A DNA stretch of 64,000 bases from an uncultured Oscillospiraceae bacterium (GTDB lineage Bacteria > Bacillota > Clostridia > Oscillospirales > Oscillospiraceae). The position numbers and the translations under genes are program-made. Under the pieces are notes generated by a model. The model searched no databases and had not been told where the DNA came from. It worked only from the letters and a program-made list of their open reading frames with translations. The number at the start of each line of letters is the position of its first letter. Within the stretch, counting starts at the first letter, position 1. The DNA lies in the NCBI GenBank assembly GCA_934593275.1, contig CAKTQE010000003.1:29439-93438 (forward strand), in the 5' to 3' direction. Of this stretch, positions 15,776 through 24,248 are shown piece after piece.

Positions 15776-16912
15776 ATGAAAATTTTAATCGGTGCCGATT
15801 TGGTGCCAACGAAGCGTAATATTTCGCTGTTTGAGTCCGGGAATGCGGAGGAACTTCTGGGGAAAGAGCTTGCGGAATGCTTGAATAGTGCGGACTATCG
15901 TATTTTTAACTTGGAGGTGCCCTTGACAGACCGGGAGCAGCCGATTCCCAAATGTGGCCCAAACCTGATCGCACCCACCAAGTGCATTGCGGGTTATCAG
16001 GCCATGGGGGTGGATTTGCTGACCCTGGCCAATAATCATATTTTAGACCAGGATCAGCAAGGCCTGGAGAGTACGGTCAGGACGTTAAATCAGGCCGGAA
16101 TCGCCTACACCGGTGTGGGCAGCACCCCGGAAGATGCGGCGAAGCCCTATCTGTTTACCTGTGACGGCAAAAGAATCGGTGTGTATGCCTGTGCGGAGCA
16201 TGAGTTTTCCATCGTTACAGACCATTCCGCCGGTGCAAATCCCATTGACCTGCTGGAATCCCCGGATCATGTGGCAGAGCTGAAGAAACAGTGCGACTAT
16301 GTAATTGTTCTGTACCACGGCGGTAAGGAACACTATCGTTACCCCTCTCCCAATTTGCAAAAGGTCTGCCGGAAGCTGGTAGAAAAGGGCGCCGACCTGG
16401 TGGTGTGCCAACACAGCCACTGTATCGGTTGCGAGGAAAAGTATCTGCACGGCACCATTGTCTACGGGCAGGGAAATTTCCTGTTTGATGACGATGAAAG
16501 TGAGTTCTGGAAAACAAGTTTAATTATTCTATTGAATGAAAAGAACGATATAACTTATATACCAATTATGAAGAACGCAAATGCTGTTCGACTGGCTAAC
16601 GAAGATGATGCTGCAAAGATTATTTCTGATTTTAATACTAGGAGCGAGAAAATAAGAGATGAAGTGTTTGTTGAGTCGGAATATAGAAAGTTTGCAGATA
16701 AAATGATTGGTAGCTATCTGGGAACGATTACAGGTAAAAGCAGAAATCTTGTGTTTAGAATAAAGAATAAAATAACCCGAGGAAAATGGAGCAAAAAGAT
16801 TGTAGGGAAGATTCCACAAAAAGATAAGTTGGCAATTCTTAATTTCATGATGTGTGAGGCACACATAGAACTCCTAATTGATGCTTTGCAATCGGATACC
16901 TACAGTGGTTGA
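15776..16912 (+). CDS. CapA-family metallophosphatase-like protein
   Basis: A 378-residue protein of the CapA/PgsA family (calcineurin-like fold). Signatures are ADLVP near the start, NLEVPLT, TLANNHILD, VLYHGGKEHY, CQHSHCIG and YGQGNFLFD. In poly-gamma-glutamate producers CapA helps make or export the amino-acid polymer; many capsule loci carry relatives of unknown role. No signal peptide or N-terminal membrane anchor is seen, unlike many CapA proteins, so it may act in the cytoplasm. The last third (from about residue 245) is AT-rich and does not match the family. It lies 19 bases after the symporter gene. Confidence 0.88.
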   Translation: MKILIGADLVPTKRNISLFESGNAEELLGKELAECLNSADYRIFNLEVPLTDREQPIPKCGPNLIAPTKCIAGYQAMGVDLLTLANNHILDQDQQGLESTVRTLNQAGIAYTGVGSTPEDAAKPYLFTCDGKRIGVYACAEHEFSIVTDHSAGANPIDLLESPDHVAELKKQCDYVIVLYHGGKEHYRYPSPNLQKVCRKLVEKGADLVVCQHSHCIGCEEKYLHGTIVYGQGNFLFDDDESEFWKTSLIILLNEKNDITYIPIMKNANAVRLANEDDAAKIISDFNTRSEKIRDEVFVESEYRKFADKMIGSYLGTITGKSRNLVFRIKNKITRGKWSKKIVGKIPQKDKLAILNFMMCEAHIELLIDALQSDTYSG

Positions 16913-17033
16913 GAAGAATTGTAAGAACAAGAAAAGCATCTTCTATGTTGAATGCTACGGAAAGGCTAGTATATAGATGCTGTGGTAAGTGATTCAAAGG
17001 AACAAATAGAGTGGATTTAGGGAGAACAGAAAA

Positions 17034-18164
17034 ATGATAAAAGTAGTACACTTTATTCATGGCCTGAGCATGGGAGGGGCCGAAACATTAGTAAAAAACT
17101 ACGCACTTTTCCTGGATAAGACAAAGTTTAATGTAACTGTTCTGTGCTATGAGCATTTTGATTCTCCCTATGAGGATTTGTTACGTCAGAATAACATTGA
17201 TGTTATTTATGTTTGTGATCAGATTCCGAAATATCGGAAACCAAATTTGATAACGAGAGTTCTCAATCATTATCGACTCGATTGGTCGATTCGTAAGGAA
17301 TTAAATAAACAAAACCCGGACATTGTACATTTCCATTTGGGATTGAGTAGGTATATTCGATATGCAAGATTAAAAAAGAATGTCCATTTGTTCTACACGC
17401 AACATTTTAGCACGGATACGTTAGAAAAAGAATGTCCAGAGTATATTACAAATATAAAGTGGCTTTTAAGGCATTACGATGTCCATCTGATTGCCCTTCA
17501 CGAAGCAATGAAAAAGAGTATGGATAGAATATTCCAAATCAACAGCACAAAAGTACTGAACAATGGTGTGGACATGGAGGCTTTTAGAAGTCCGCTGAAT
17601 CTGGAAGAAAAACGAGCAGAACTGGGAATTCCATCAAACGCTTTTGTAGTCGTTCATGTAGGCCGATTTGACCCTGTCAAGAACCATGACTTCTTGGTGG
17701 AGGTTTTTGCAGAGCTAAAAAAGAAAAACGAAAACGCTTTTTTACTCATGGTCGGGAGAGGAGAAACAGAGCAACAGGTTTGCGATAAGCTGAAAAAGTT
17801 GGGGCTGGAAGATTCTTACAAAATTCTGCATGATCGCACGGATGTTGCAGAAATTCTGCGGGCATGTGATGCTGCAGCGTTTCCATCGATTTCAGAGGGA
17901 GTTCCACTTACTTTAATTGAAATGCAGGCTGCGGGGTTGCCCTGTGTGGTATCGTCTGGCGTTCCGAAAGATGTATGCATCTCAAACAGAATACGTTTTC
18001 TCGGTTTAAAGTTAAGTGCGGAGAAATGGGCTGTTGAACTGCTTGAAATGTCAAACGCAAACACACCAATTCAATATTACGGAATCGAAGAATGGGACAT
18101 CCGACATAACGTCAAGCAGCTGGAAATGATGTATGAAGATGCAATGATGTGTGAAAGAGACTGA
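17034..18164 (+). CDS. Glycosyltransferase family 4 (EpsF-like)
   Basis: A 376-residue GT-B enzyme with LSMGGAETLVKNY at the N-terminus, VVHVGRFDPVKNHDFLVEVF in the middle and SEGVPLTLIEMQAAGLP at the donor site. It is the likely paralog of 12102-13208. It is AT-rich. The 121 bases before it show no recognisable promoter; a weak AGGGAGA lies upstream of the ATG. The acceptor and donor are unknown. Confidence 0.88.
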   Translation: MIKVVHFIHGLSMGGAETLVKNYALFLDKTKFNVTVLCYEHFDSPYEDLLRQNNIDVIYVCDQIPKYRKPNLITRVLNHYRLDWSIRKELNKQNPDIVHFHLGLSRYIRYARLKKNVHLFYTQHFSTDTLEKECPEYITNIKWLLRHYDVHLIALHEAMKKSMDRIFQINSTKVLNNGVDMEAFRSPLNLEEKRAELGIPSNAFVVVHVGRFDPVKNHDFLVEVFAELKKKNENAFLLMVGRGETEQQVCDKLKKLGLEDSYKILHDRTDVAEILRACDAAAFPSISEGVPLTLIEMQAAGLPCVVSSGVPKDVCISNRIRFLGLKLSAEKWAVELLEMSNANTPIQYYGIEEWDIRHNVKQLEMMYEDAMMCERD

Positions 18165-18358
18165 TATGCAACAATAAGGAAAATGATGAGCTTCTCGCTG
18201 TGTATCAGCAAGGAGCAAGATGAGTTTTGTCTTATATAGGCTCAGTGCGCTAACCAGTATTGTATTTAGTAATATTACAACTGTATTATGGGCGAATTTG
18301 CGCATTTGTGAGGAAAATTCTGCTTGTAAAAGTGTTGTAAAGAAGAATAGGAGACCAT

Positions 18359-19312
18359 ATGGAACAAGTTCAGGTAAGCATCGTCTGCAATGCCTATAAC
18401 CATGAACCCTATATCCGGGATGCTTTGGAAGGATTTGTGATGCAGAAAACCACATTCCCTTTTGAAGTATTGGTTCATGACGATGCTTCTACAGACAATA
18501 CGGCGAATATTATCCGGGAATATGAAGCGAAATATCCGGAAATTATCAAGCCCATCTATGAGACGGAGAACCAGTATTCCAAAAACGATGGCTCTCTGGG
18601 GAGAATTCAGTATGGGCGGGTCAGAGGAAAGTACATTGCTATGTGCGAGGGTGATGACTACTGGACGGACCCTATGAAGCTTCAAAAACAGTACGATGCG
18701 CTAGAAAGTCATCCGGAATTGGATATCTGTGCAACGGGCGCAAAAATTGAAAAGGATGGATCCATTGTTGGCAGCTTCACTACGGTAGAACATGATGCGA
18801 TTTTTACACCGGAGGAAGTGATTTTGGGCGGCGGTGGATTTGTTGCTACTGCTTCTCTAATGTATCGGACAGACATTCGAAAGGATCCCCCAGCCTTTTT
18901 TAGAATGATGGCTCTGGACTATTTTATCCAGATTCTGGGGTCCCTCAGGGGAGGAATGCTGTATCTTGCTGAGGAAAGTTGCGTTTATCGAACTATGACT
19001 CCAGGCTCGTGGTCCGAGCGCATCGTTAGCGATATAGAAAAACAAAACTCTTTTGCGAGAGAACTGTGTGATGTGTTACGCTGCTTAGATGCAGATACAT
19101 CCGGTAAATATCACAATGAGGTAGATTATACTATTCGGATGCATGAGTTTAACGTTGATTATAGAAATCGTGCCTATAAATCCATGTGCGCCCCAGAATA
19201 CAAGGAGTTTCTTCAGGAACTCTCGGTTTCCAGAAGAATGATGGTACGGGTTGGAAAATACTGCCCGCAAGCTGTGAATTTTGCGCTGGCTATTCGTAAG
19301 AGGTTTCAGTAA
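18359..19312 (+). CDS. Glycosyltransferase family 2
   Basis: A 317-residue GT-A enzyme beginning VSIVCNAYNHEPYIRDALEGF, with HDDASTDNT and the metal-binding GDDYWTDP (near 100). Its composition is closer to the GC-richer flanks than to the preceding gene. AATAGGAGACC precedes the ATG. The stop (19312) directly abuts the ATG of the flippase, so the two are coupled. The 194-base gap upstream (18165-18358) has only a 59-codon frame overlapping this gene, which I do not accept. Confidence 0.88.
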   Translation: MEQVQVSIVCNAYNHEPYIRDALEGFVMQKTTFPFEVLVHDDASTDNTANIIREYEAKYPEIIKPIYETENQYSKNDGSLGRIQYGRVRGKYIAMCEGDDYWTDPMKLQKQYDALESHPELDICATGAKIEKDGSIVGSFTTVEHDAIFTPEEVILGGGGFVATASLMYRTDIRKDPPAFFRMMALDYFIQILGSLRGGMLYLAEESCVYRTMTPGSWSERIVSDIEKQNSFARELCDVLRCLDADTSGKYHNEVDYTIRMHEFNVDYRNRAYKSMCAPEYKEFLQELSVSRRMMVRVGKYCPQAVNFALAIRKRFQ

Positions 19313-20764
19313 ATGGCAAAAGACAATACACGGGTTCTATCCAATTTCCTCTGGCGATTCGCTGAACGCTGTGGGGCGCAGGGCGTGTCTTTTGTTGTCT
19401 CTGTGGTTCTGGCCCGGTTGTTGGTACCGGAGGTTTACGGTACCATTGCGCTGGTAACGGTGTTTACTGCCATTCTGAATGTCTTCGTGGACAGCGGTCT
19501 TGGAAGCGCGCTGGTTCAGAAAAAGGATGCGGATGATTTGGATTTTTCGTCTGTGTTCTATTTCAATGTGGCGGTGTGTTGTCTGCTGTATCTGGGGATG
19601 TTTTTTGCGGCTCCTTTTATAGCGGAATTCTACAATCGGCCAGAGCTGACCCCGGTGATTCGGGTTTTGAGTTTGACACTGGTGATTTCCGGTGTCAAAA
19701 ATGTGCAGCAGGCCTATGTTAGCCGGACCATGCAGTTCAAGCGTTTTTTCTTTGCCACATTGGGTGGCACCGTTGGGGCAGCGGGGATCGGTATTGCCAT
19801 GGCTTACTGCGGCTTTGGCGTGTGGGCGTTGGTTATTCAGCAGATTTTTAATGCCACGGTGGATACCGTCATCCTGTGGATCACCGTCAGATGGCGGCCC
19901 AAGCGGATGTTCTCCTGGAAGCGGCTGAAAGGGCTGTTTTCCTATGGTTGGAAGCTGCTGGTTTCCGCTTTGCTGGATACTGTTTATGGAAACCTCCGGC
20001 AACTGATCATCGGCAAAATGTATAGTTCGGCAGATTTGGCTCAGTACAATCGGGGCAGACAGTTTCCGGACGTGATCATTACCAACATCAATTCCTCTAT
20101 TGACAGTGTACTCCTGCCAACCATGGCGAGAGTCCAGGAGGATGCCGCCCAGGTAAAGGGAATGACCCGCCGGGCCATGAAAACCAGCACCTATATTATG
20201 GCCCCTTTGATGATGGGCCTTGCGTTCTGCGCCCAACCGGTGGTTCGCCTTGTTCTGACAGAAAAATGGCTGCCATGTGTACCCTTTATGCAGATATTTT
20301 GCATTACCTATATGTTTTACCCTGTCCATACCGCCAACCTGAATGCAATCAAGGCCATGGGACGCAGTGACCTGTTTTTGAAGCTGGAAATCGTAAAAAA
20401 AGTGGTAGGTCTGGTGCTGCTGCTTTCTACCATGTGGTTTGGCGTCATGGCCATGGCGTACAGCTTGTTGGTCAGTACATTGACTGGAATGATCATCAAC
20501 AGCTGGCCCAACAAGCGATTGCTGCGTTACAGTTACTTCGAGCAAATGAAAGACATCCTCCCGGGCATTCTGCTGGCGGTATTGATGGGCTGCTGCGTTT
20601 ACCCAATCCAGTGGCTGGGCTTGCCGGATATTGTATCACTCCTGCTCCAAGTCCCCCTGGGGGCCTTGATCTACATTGGAGCCTCAGCGGTGCTGCATCT
20701 GGAATCCTATGAGTACTTGATGGATATGATAGTTCCATTTATAAAGAGAATTAAGAAAAAATAA
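19313..20764 (+). CDS. Wzx-type repeat-unit flippase (polysaccharide transporter, MOP superfamily)
   Basis: A 483-residue membrane protein with about 14 hydrophobic helices. It starts TRVLSNFLWRFAERCGAQGV and has the early VVLARLLVPEVYGTIALVTVF motif typical of Wzx/PST proteins. It moves the undecaprenyl-linked repeat unit across the membrane. A Wzx protein implies a Wzx/Wzy-dependent route, with the Wzz, tyrosine kinase and phosphatase encoded at 49505-51895. No polymerase was recognised near it. It starts at the base after the previous stop. Confidence 0.93.
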   Translation: MAKDNTRVLSNFLWRFAERCGAQGVSFVVSVVLARLLVPEVYGTIALVTVFTAILNVFVDSGLGSALVQKKDADDLDFSSVFYFNVAVCCLLYLGMFFAAPFIAEFYNRPELTPVIRVLSLTLVISGVKNVQQAYVSRTMQFKRFFFATLGGTVGAAGIGIAMAYCGFGVWALVIQQIFNATVDTVILWITVRWRPKRMFSWKRLKGLFSYGWKLLVSALLDTVYGNLRQLIIGKMYSSADLAQYNRGRQFPDVIITNINSSIDSVLLPTMARVQEDAAQVKGMTRRAMKTSTYIMAPLMMGLAFCAQPVVRLVLTEKWLPCVPFMQIFCITYMFYPVHTANLNAIKAMGRSDLFLKLEIVKKVVGLVLLLSTMWFGVMAMAYSLLVSTLTGMIINSWPNKRLLRYSYFEQMKDILPGILLAVLMGCCVYPIQWLGLPDIVSLLLQVPLGALIYIGASAVLHLESYEYLMDMIVPFIKRIKKK

Positions 20765-20774
20765 GGTTATAGAT

Positions 20775-21977
20775 ATGAAAAAATTGATGATTTTAGGCGG
20801 TTCTAGATATGCGCTCCCTGTTATTGATGCAGCAAGAAAACTTGGGATTTATACGATTACTGCTGATTTTCTTCCGAACAATATTGCGCACAAGTATTCA
20901 GATGAATATGTAAATGTCAGTATTATTGACAAGGATAAGACGTTAGAAGAGGCAAAAAAACGGAGAATTGATGGAATTATGTCGTTTGCCTGTGATCCAG
21001 GTGTTGTTACCGCTGCATATGTTGCCGACAAAATGGGATTGCCCAATGTTGGCCCATATGACTCTGTGTGCATTCTCCAGAATAAAGGAAAATTCAGACA
21101 GTTTTTGACAGACAACGGATTTAATGTTCCTGTTGCAAAGAGCTATACAAATGTAGATGCTGCACTGACGGATGTTGATATTTTTCATTGGCCTGTAATT
21201 GTAAAACCTACAGATTCAGCAGGAAGCAAGGGCGTTTCCAAGGTGGAGTCACCAGCGAATCTGAAAAGAAGCATTGAATACGCTCTTTCATTCTCACTTT
21301 CCAACGAATTCATCGTTGAGGATTTTATCGAACAAAAGGGATTTTCTTCTGATACCGACAGCTTTTCAATTGATGGGGAATTAAAATTTATTTCCTTTAA
21401 TTGTCAGAGATTTGATTCCAATGCCGAAAACCCGTATACACCGGCCGCATATAGCTGGCCATCCTCTCTGAGCAGTGAACATCAGCAGGAATTGAAAAAT
21501 GAAATTCAGCGGCTTATTAAATTACTTGGAATGAAAACGGCAATTTACAATATTGAGACTCGTGAAAGCACAAATGGAAAAGCCTATATTATGGAACTGT
21601 CCCCCCGGGGCGGTGGCAACCGATTGGCTGAGTGCCTTCGTTATGCAACGGGTGTGGATATGATTACCAATATGGTGAAATACTCTGTTGGTTTAGCTAC
21701 TGATGAGATTATGCAAGAGAATTATAATGGGTGCTGGTGCGAAATCATTCTGCATAGTGACAAGCCGGGAACATTCAAAGAACTATGGATAGCAGATGAA
21801 ATCAAAGAGAATGTTGCGGAGCATGATTTGTGGATACCCAAAGGGACTAAAGTAGGTGGTTTTAGTGCTGCCAACGAGGCTATTGGCACATTAATTTTGA
21901 AAATGGAATCGCAGGAAGATGTTGAACAGGTGCTTTCGAATCAGGAGAGGTACGTGAAGGTTTTGGTGAGCGAATGA
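20775..21977 (+). CDS. ATP-grasp carboxylate-amine ligase-like protein (first of two)
   Basis: A 400-residue protein. It has an N-terminal Rossmann-like pre-ATP-grasp domain (MILGGSRYALPVIDAARKLG), a central ATP-grasp with the lid and P-loop-like segment WPVIVKPTDSAGSKGVSKV (about 140-160), and the Mg-binding end IMELSPRGGGNRLAE. The fold joins a carboxylate to an amine or other nucleophile through an acyl phosphate. The substrate is not known. It begins the AT-rich block 20775-27230. The next gene overlaps it by 4 bases (ATGA at 21974), and a second ATP-grasp protein follows, giving a ligase/PLP-protein/ligase arrangement. Confidence 0.87.
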   Translation: MKKLMILGGSRYALPVIDAARKLGIYTITADFLPNNIAHKYSDEYVNVSIIDKDKTLEEAKKRRIDGIMSFACDPGVVTAAYVADKMGLPNVGPYDSVCILQNKGKFRQFLTDNGFNVPVAKSYTNVDAALTDVDIFHWPVIVKPTDSAGSKGVSKVESPANLKRSIEYALSFSLSNEFIVEDFIEQKGFSSDTDSFSIDGELKFISFNCQRFDSNAENPYTPAAYSWPSSLSSEHQQELKNEIQRLIKLLGMKTAIYNIETRESTNGKAYIMELSPRGGGNRLAECLRYATGVDMITNMVKYSVGLATDEIMQENYNGCWCEIILHSDKPGTFKELWIADEIKENVAEHDLWIPKGTKVGGFSAANEAIGTLILKMESQEDVEQVLSNQERYVKVLVSE

Positions 21978-22966
21978 ACGAAATCGGCGGCTATATCGAG
22001 TTGGATACTTACACAGGCCCTATGCTTCACGATGATGGCATTAAACTGAATTGCGGCAGAAATGCCCTTGCTTATCTGATTGAAGCGAAAAGCATCCAAA
22101 AGATCTGGATGCCCAGGTTTATGTGTGACTCCTGTAATCGGGTGCTGAAAGACCATAATGTTGAAGTGGCGTACTATTCCATTGGCATGGATTTGAGACC
22201 CAGAATTAAAAACTGGGATGGTTGGCTTTACGTGGTCAATTTCTACGGGCAGTTAACCAACGAATACCTGGCATCTCTGGGGGAAAATGTCATCGTGGAC
22301 AATGCCCAGGCATATTTTCAGGAACCCATTCCGGGTATTGATACGCTGTATACATGCCGGAAGTTTTTCGGAGTGGCAGACGGTGCAATTCTCTATACTG
22401 ACAAAACCATACCTGTTTCCCAACAGGACGAATCTTTTGAACGGATGCACTTTCTGCTGGGCCGGTATGAGCGAACCGCATCGGAATTCTATCAGGAATA
22501 TGTGGACAACAACCACTACTTTGAGTCCGAACCGATTAAGAACATGTCCCGCCTGACAGAGAATCTTCTGCACGGGATCGACTATGAATTTGTCCGTAAA
22601 CGCAGAACAGAGAACTTTACATTTTTGCAAAAAAATTTTGGAAACATCAACAAACTGACACTGCAAATACCGGATGGGGCCTTTATGTATCCGCTATATG
22701 TTGACAACGGAGCGCAGATACGAAAAGAACTTCAAAAACAGAAAATCTATATTCCCACATTGTGGCCTGCGGTTTTTGGTATATGCGGGGAGACAGAACT
22801 GGAATATGACATGGCAAAGAATATTCTGCCATTGCCATGTGATCAACGGTATAGTATGGTAGCGATGTTTAATGTTATGAAAGCATTGCTAATTGAATTA
22901 ACGAAAATAGGTGAATTTGATGCTAAAAGGAAAAAAACTTTTGATTTTGGGATGTACGGTGGATGA
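21974..22966 (+). CDS. Short PLP-dependent transferase of the DegT-like superfamily
   Basis: A 330-residue protein with a shortened DegT-like layout: CGRNALAYLIEAKSI near the N-terminus, VVNFYGQ, ENVIVDNAQAYF (the cofactor-ring aspartate in VDNAQ) and CRKFFGVADGAILYT carrying the presumed PLP lysine. It is shorter than the usual roughly 370-400 residues and its C-terminal half is divergent, so it may not be a normal sugar aminotransferase. It sits between two ATP-grasp ligases and overlaps both reading frames, a sign of tightly coupled expression. A role in making or transferring an amino group onto the ligase substrate is inference. Confidence 0.75.
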   Translation: MNEIGGYIELDTYTGPMLHDDGIKLNCGRNALAYLIEAKSIQKIWMPRFMCDSCNRVLKDHNVEVAYYSIGMDLRPRIKNWDGWLYVVNFYGQLTNEYLASLGENVIVDNAQAYFQEPIPGIDTLYTCRKFFGVADGAILYTDKTIPVSQQDESFERMHFLLGRYERTASEFYQEYVDNNHYFESEPIKNMSRLTENLLHGIDYEFVRKRRTENFTFLQKNFGNINKLTLQIPDGAFMYPLYVDNGAQIRKELQKQKIYIPTLWPAVFGICGETELEYDMAKNILPLPCDQRYSMVAMFNVMKALLIELTKIGEFDAKRKKTFDFGMYGG

Positions 22967-24215
22967 GTTCCAAATAATTGATGCTGCAAAAGGGATGGGA
23001 GTGTACACGATTGTAACTGATAACCATATGGATTGGTCACAAGCTCCTGCAAAGTACCGGGCAGACGAAGCATGGGATATTAGTTGGTCAGATGTTACGA
23101 CCTTGAAAGAGAAGGCTTTGCTCAGCGGTGTGGATGGTGTGATGGCTGGGTATAGTGAGCGAAGAATTGAGTGTGCTATCAAATTATGTAGGGAACTAAA
23201 AAAACCATTTTATGTTGATAATGAGGATATACTCTATAAAACATTCAACAAACGGCTTTTTAAGGATATTTGCCGCAGGTATTCTGTACCTGTTACAAAA
23301 GACTATTCTGTAAATAATGCAGGGAATGAAGTAGCTGGGCAAACCATTGAGTTCCCTGTGCTTGTCAAGCCATTAGATAATGGTGGTTCCAGAGGAATTC
23401 GAACCTGTTGGAATACTCAAGAACTGGAGCAGAATGTAAAATATGCACTAACTTTCTCACAGATGGATACGGTCGTTGTTGAGGAGTTAATTCGTGATGC
23501 ACGAGAAGTGGTGGTGTATTATACAATTTCTGATGGCGAAATTGCGCTTTCGGCAATGTGCGATAAATTTGAGAGGAGAACTTCTGAGGGCTTCAATTCT
23601 TTACCTGATGTTTATATGTATCCGTCTTTGCATACGCAAGAGTACATTGAAAAACACAACATAGACGTAATTGCAGCATTGAAAAGTATGGGTATGCGGG
23701 AGGGAAGTGCAAACCTGCAGGGATTTTACAAACCAGGACGTGGATTCATTTTCTTTGAAATGGACTTTAGACCGGGTGGAACGAATACTTTTCATTTCAC
23801 AGACTACTTTTCAGGAGAAAACTATCTGAAGATGCTGATCAATTATTCGCTTACGGGTGAACCAGGGAAAGAGAATATTAAATACGCAGATCCTTTATTT
23901 GCTGGAAAATACGGATGTATATATACACTTCTATCCAAAGATGGCATAATCAGCCAGATGGGGGGAGAAGAAAAAGTTCAAAACAACCCCAATGTACTCT
24001 ATACGTGTTTTTACCATAGCATTGGGACCAAAATTGAGGTAAATGGATCTCAATTTCCTAAAACATTTCGTGCGTATATTGTAGGTGACGATATAGAGAC
24101 AATCAAAAAAACAATTTTGGAAATTCAAGAGACGGTTTACGTCAAAGATGAATTCGGGGATAATATGCTATTTTCACCTTTTAACGTAAATAAGCTGGAT
24201 ATTTACCAGAAATAA
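22920..24215 (+). CDS. ATP-grasp carboxylate-amine ligase-like protein (second of two)
   Basis: A 431-residue protein with the same design as 20775-21977: a first domain KKLLILGCTVDEFQIIDAAKG, the ATP-grasp core FPVLVKPLDNGGSRGIRTC (about 145) and the Mg site FFEMDFRPGGTNTFHF. The two are probably diverged paralogs. ATG 22920 lies 47 bases inside the end of the PLP gene; GTG 22911 is an alternative with a worse ribosome site. A carboxylate substrate and nucleophile cannot be named. The following gene starts 33 bases later after a possible internal -10 box. Confidence 0.85.
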   Translation: MLKGKKLLILGCTVDEFQIIDAAKGMGVYTIVTDNHMDWSQAPAKYRADEAWDISWSDVTTLKEKALLSGVDGVMAGYSERRIECAIKLCRELKKPFYVDNEDILYKTFNKRLFKDICRRYSVPVTKDYSVNNAGNEVAGQTIEFPVLVKPLDNGGSRGIRTCWNTQELEQNVKYALTFSQMDTVVVEELIRDAREVVVYYTISDGEIALSAMCDKFERRTSEGFNSLPDVYMYPSLHTQEYIEKHNIDVIAALKSMGMREGSANLQGFYKPGRGFIFFEMDFRPGGTNTFHFTDYFSGENYLKMLINYSLTGEPGKENIKYADPLFAGKYGCIYTLLSKDGIISQMGGEEKVQNNPNVLYTCFYHSIGTKIEVNGSQFPKTFRAYIVGDDIETIKKTILEIQETVYVKDEFGDNMLFSPFNVNKLDIYQK

Positions 24216-24227
24216 CCGGATAACATA

Positions 24228-24236
24228 TGATATAAT
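24228..24236 (+). promoter_or_regulatory. Possible internal extended -10 box (TGATATAAT)
   Basis: TGATATAAT lies 12 bases before the ATG of the opine dehydrogenase gene with no clear -35. If used, transcripts would be almost leaderless for that gene, so it may be chance in AT-rich DNA. Confidence 0.25.
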
Positions 24237-24248
24237 GAGGGCAATGCG

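Noticed and set aside
18220-18399. 59-codon frame with AAGGAG upstream
   Set aside because: It overlaps the start of the family 2 glycosyltransferase gene, has no motif, and its second half is out of frame with that gene's coding region.
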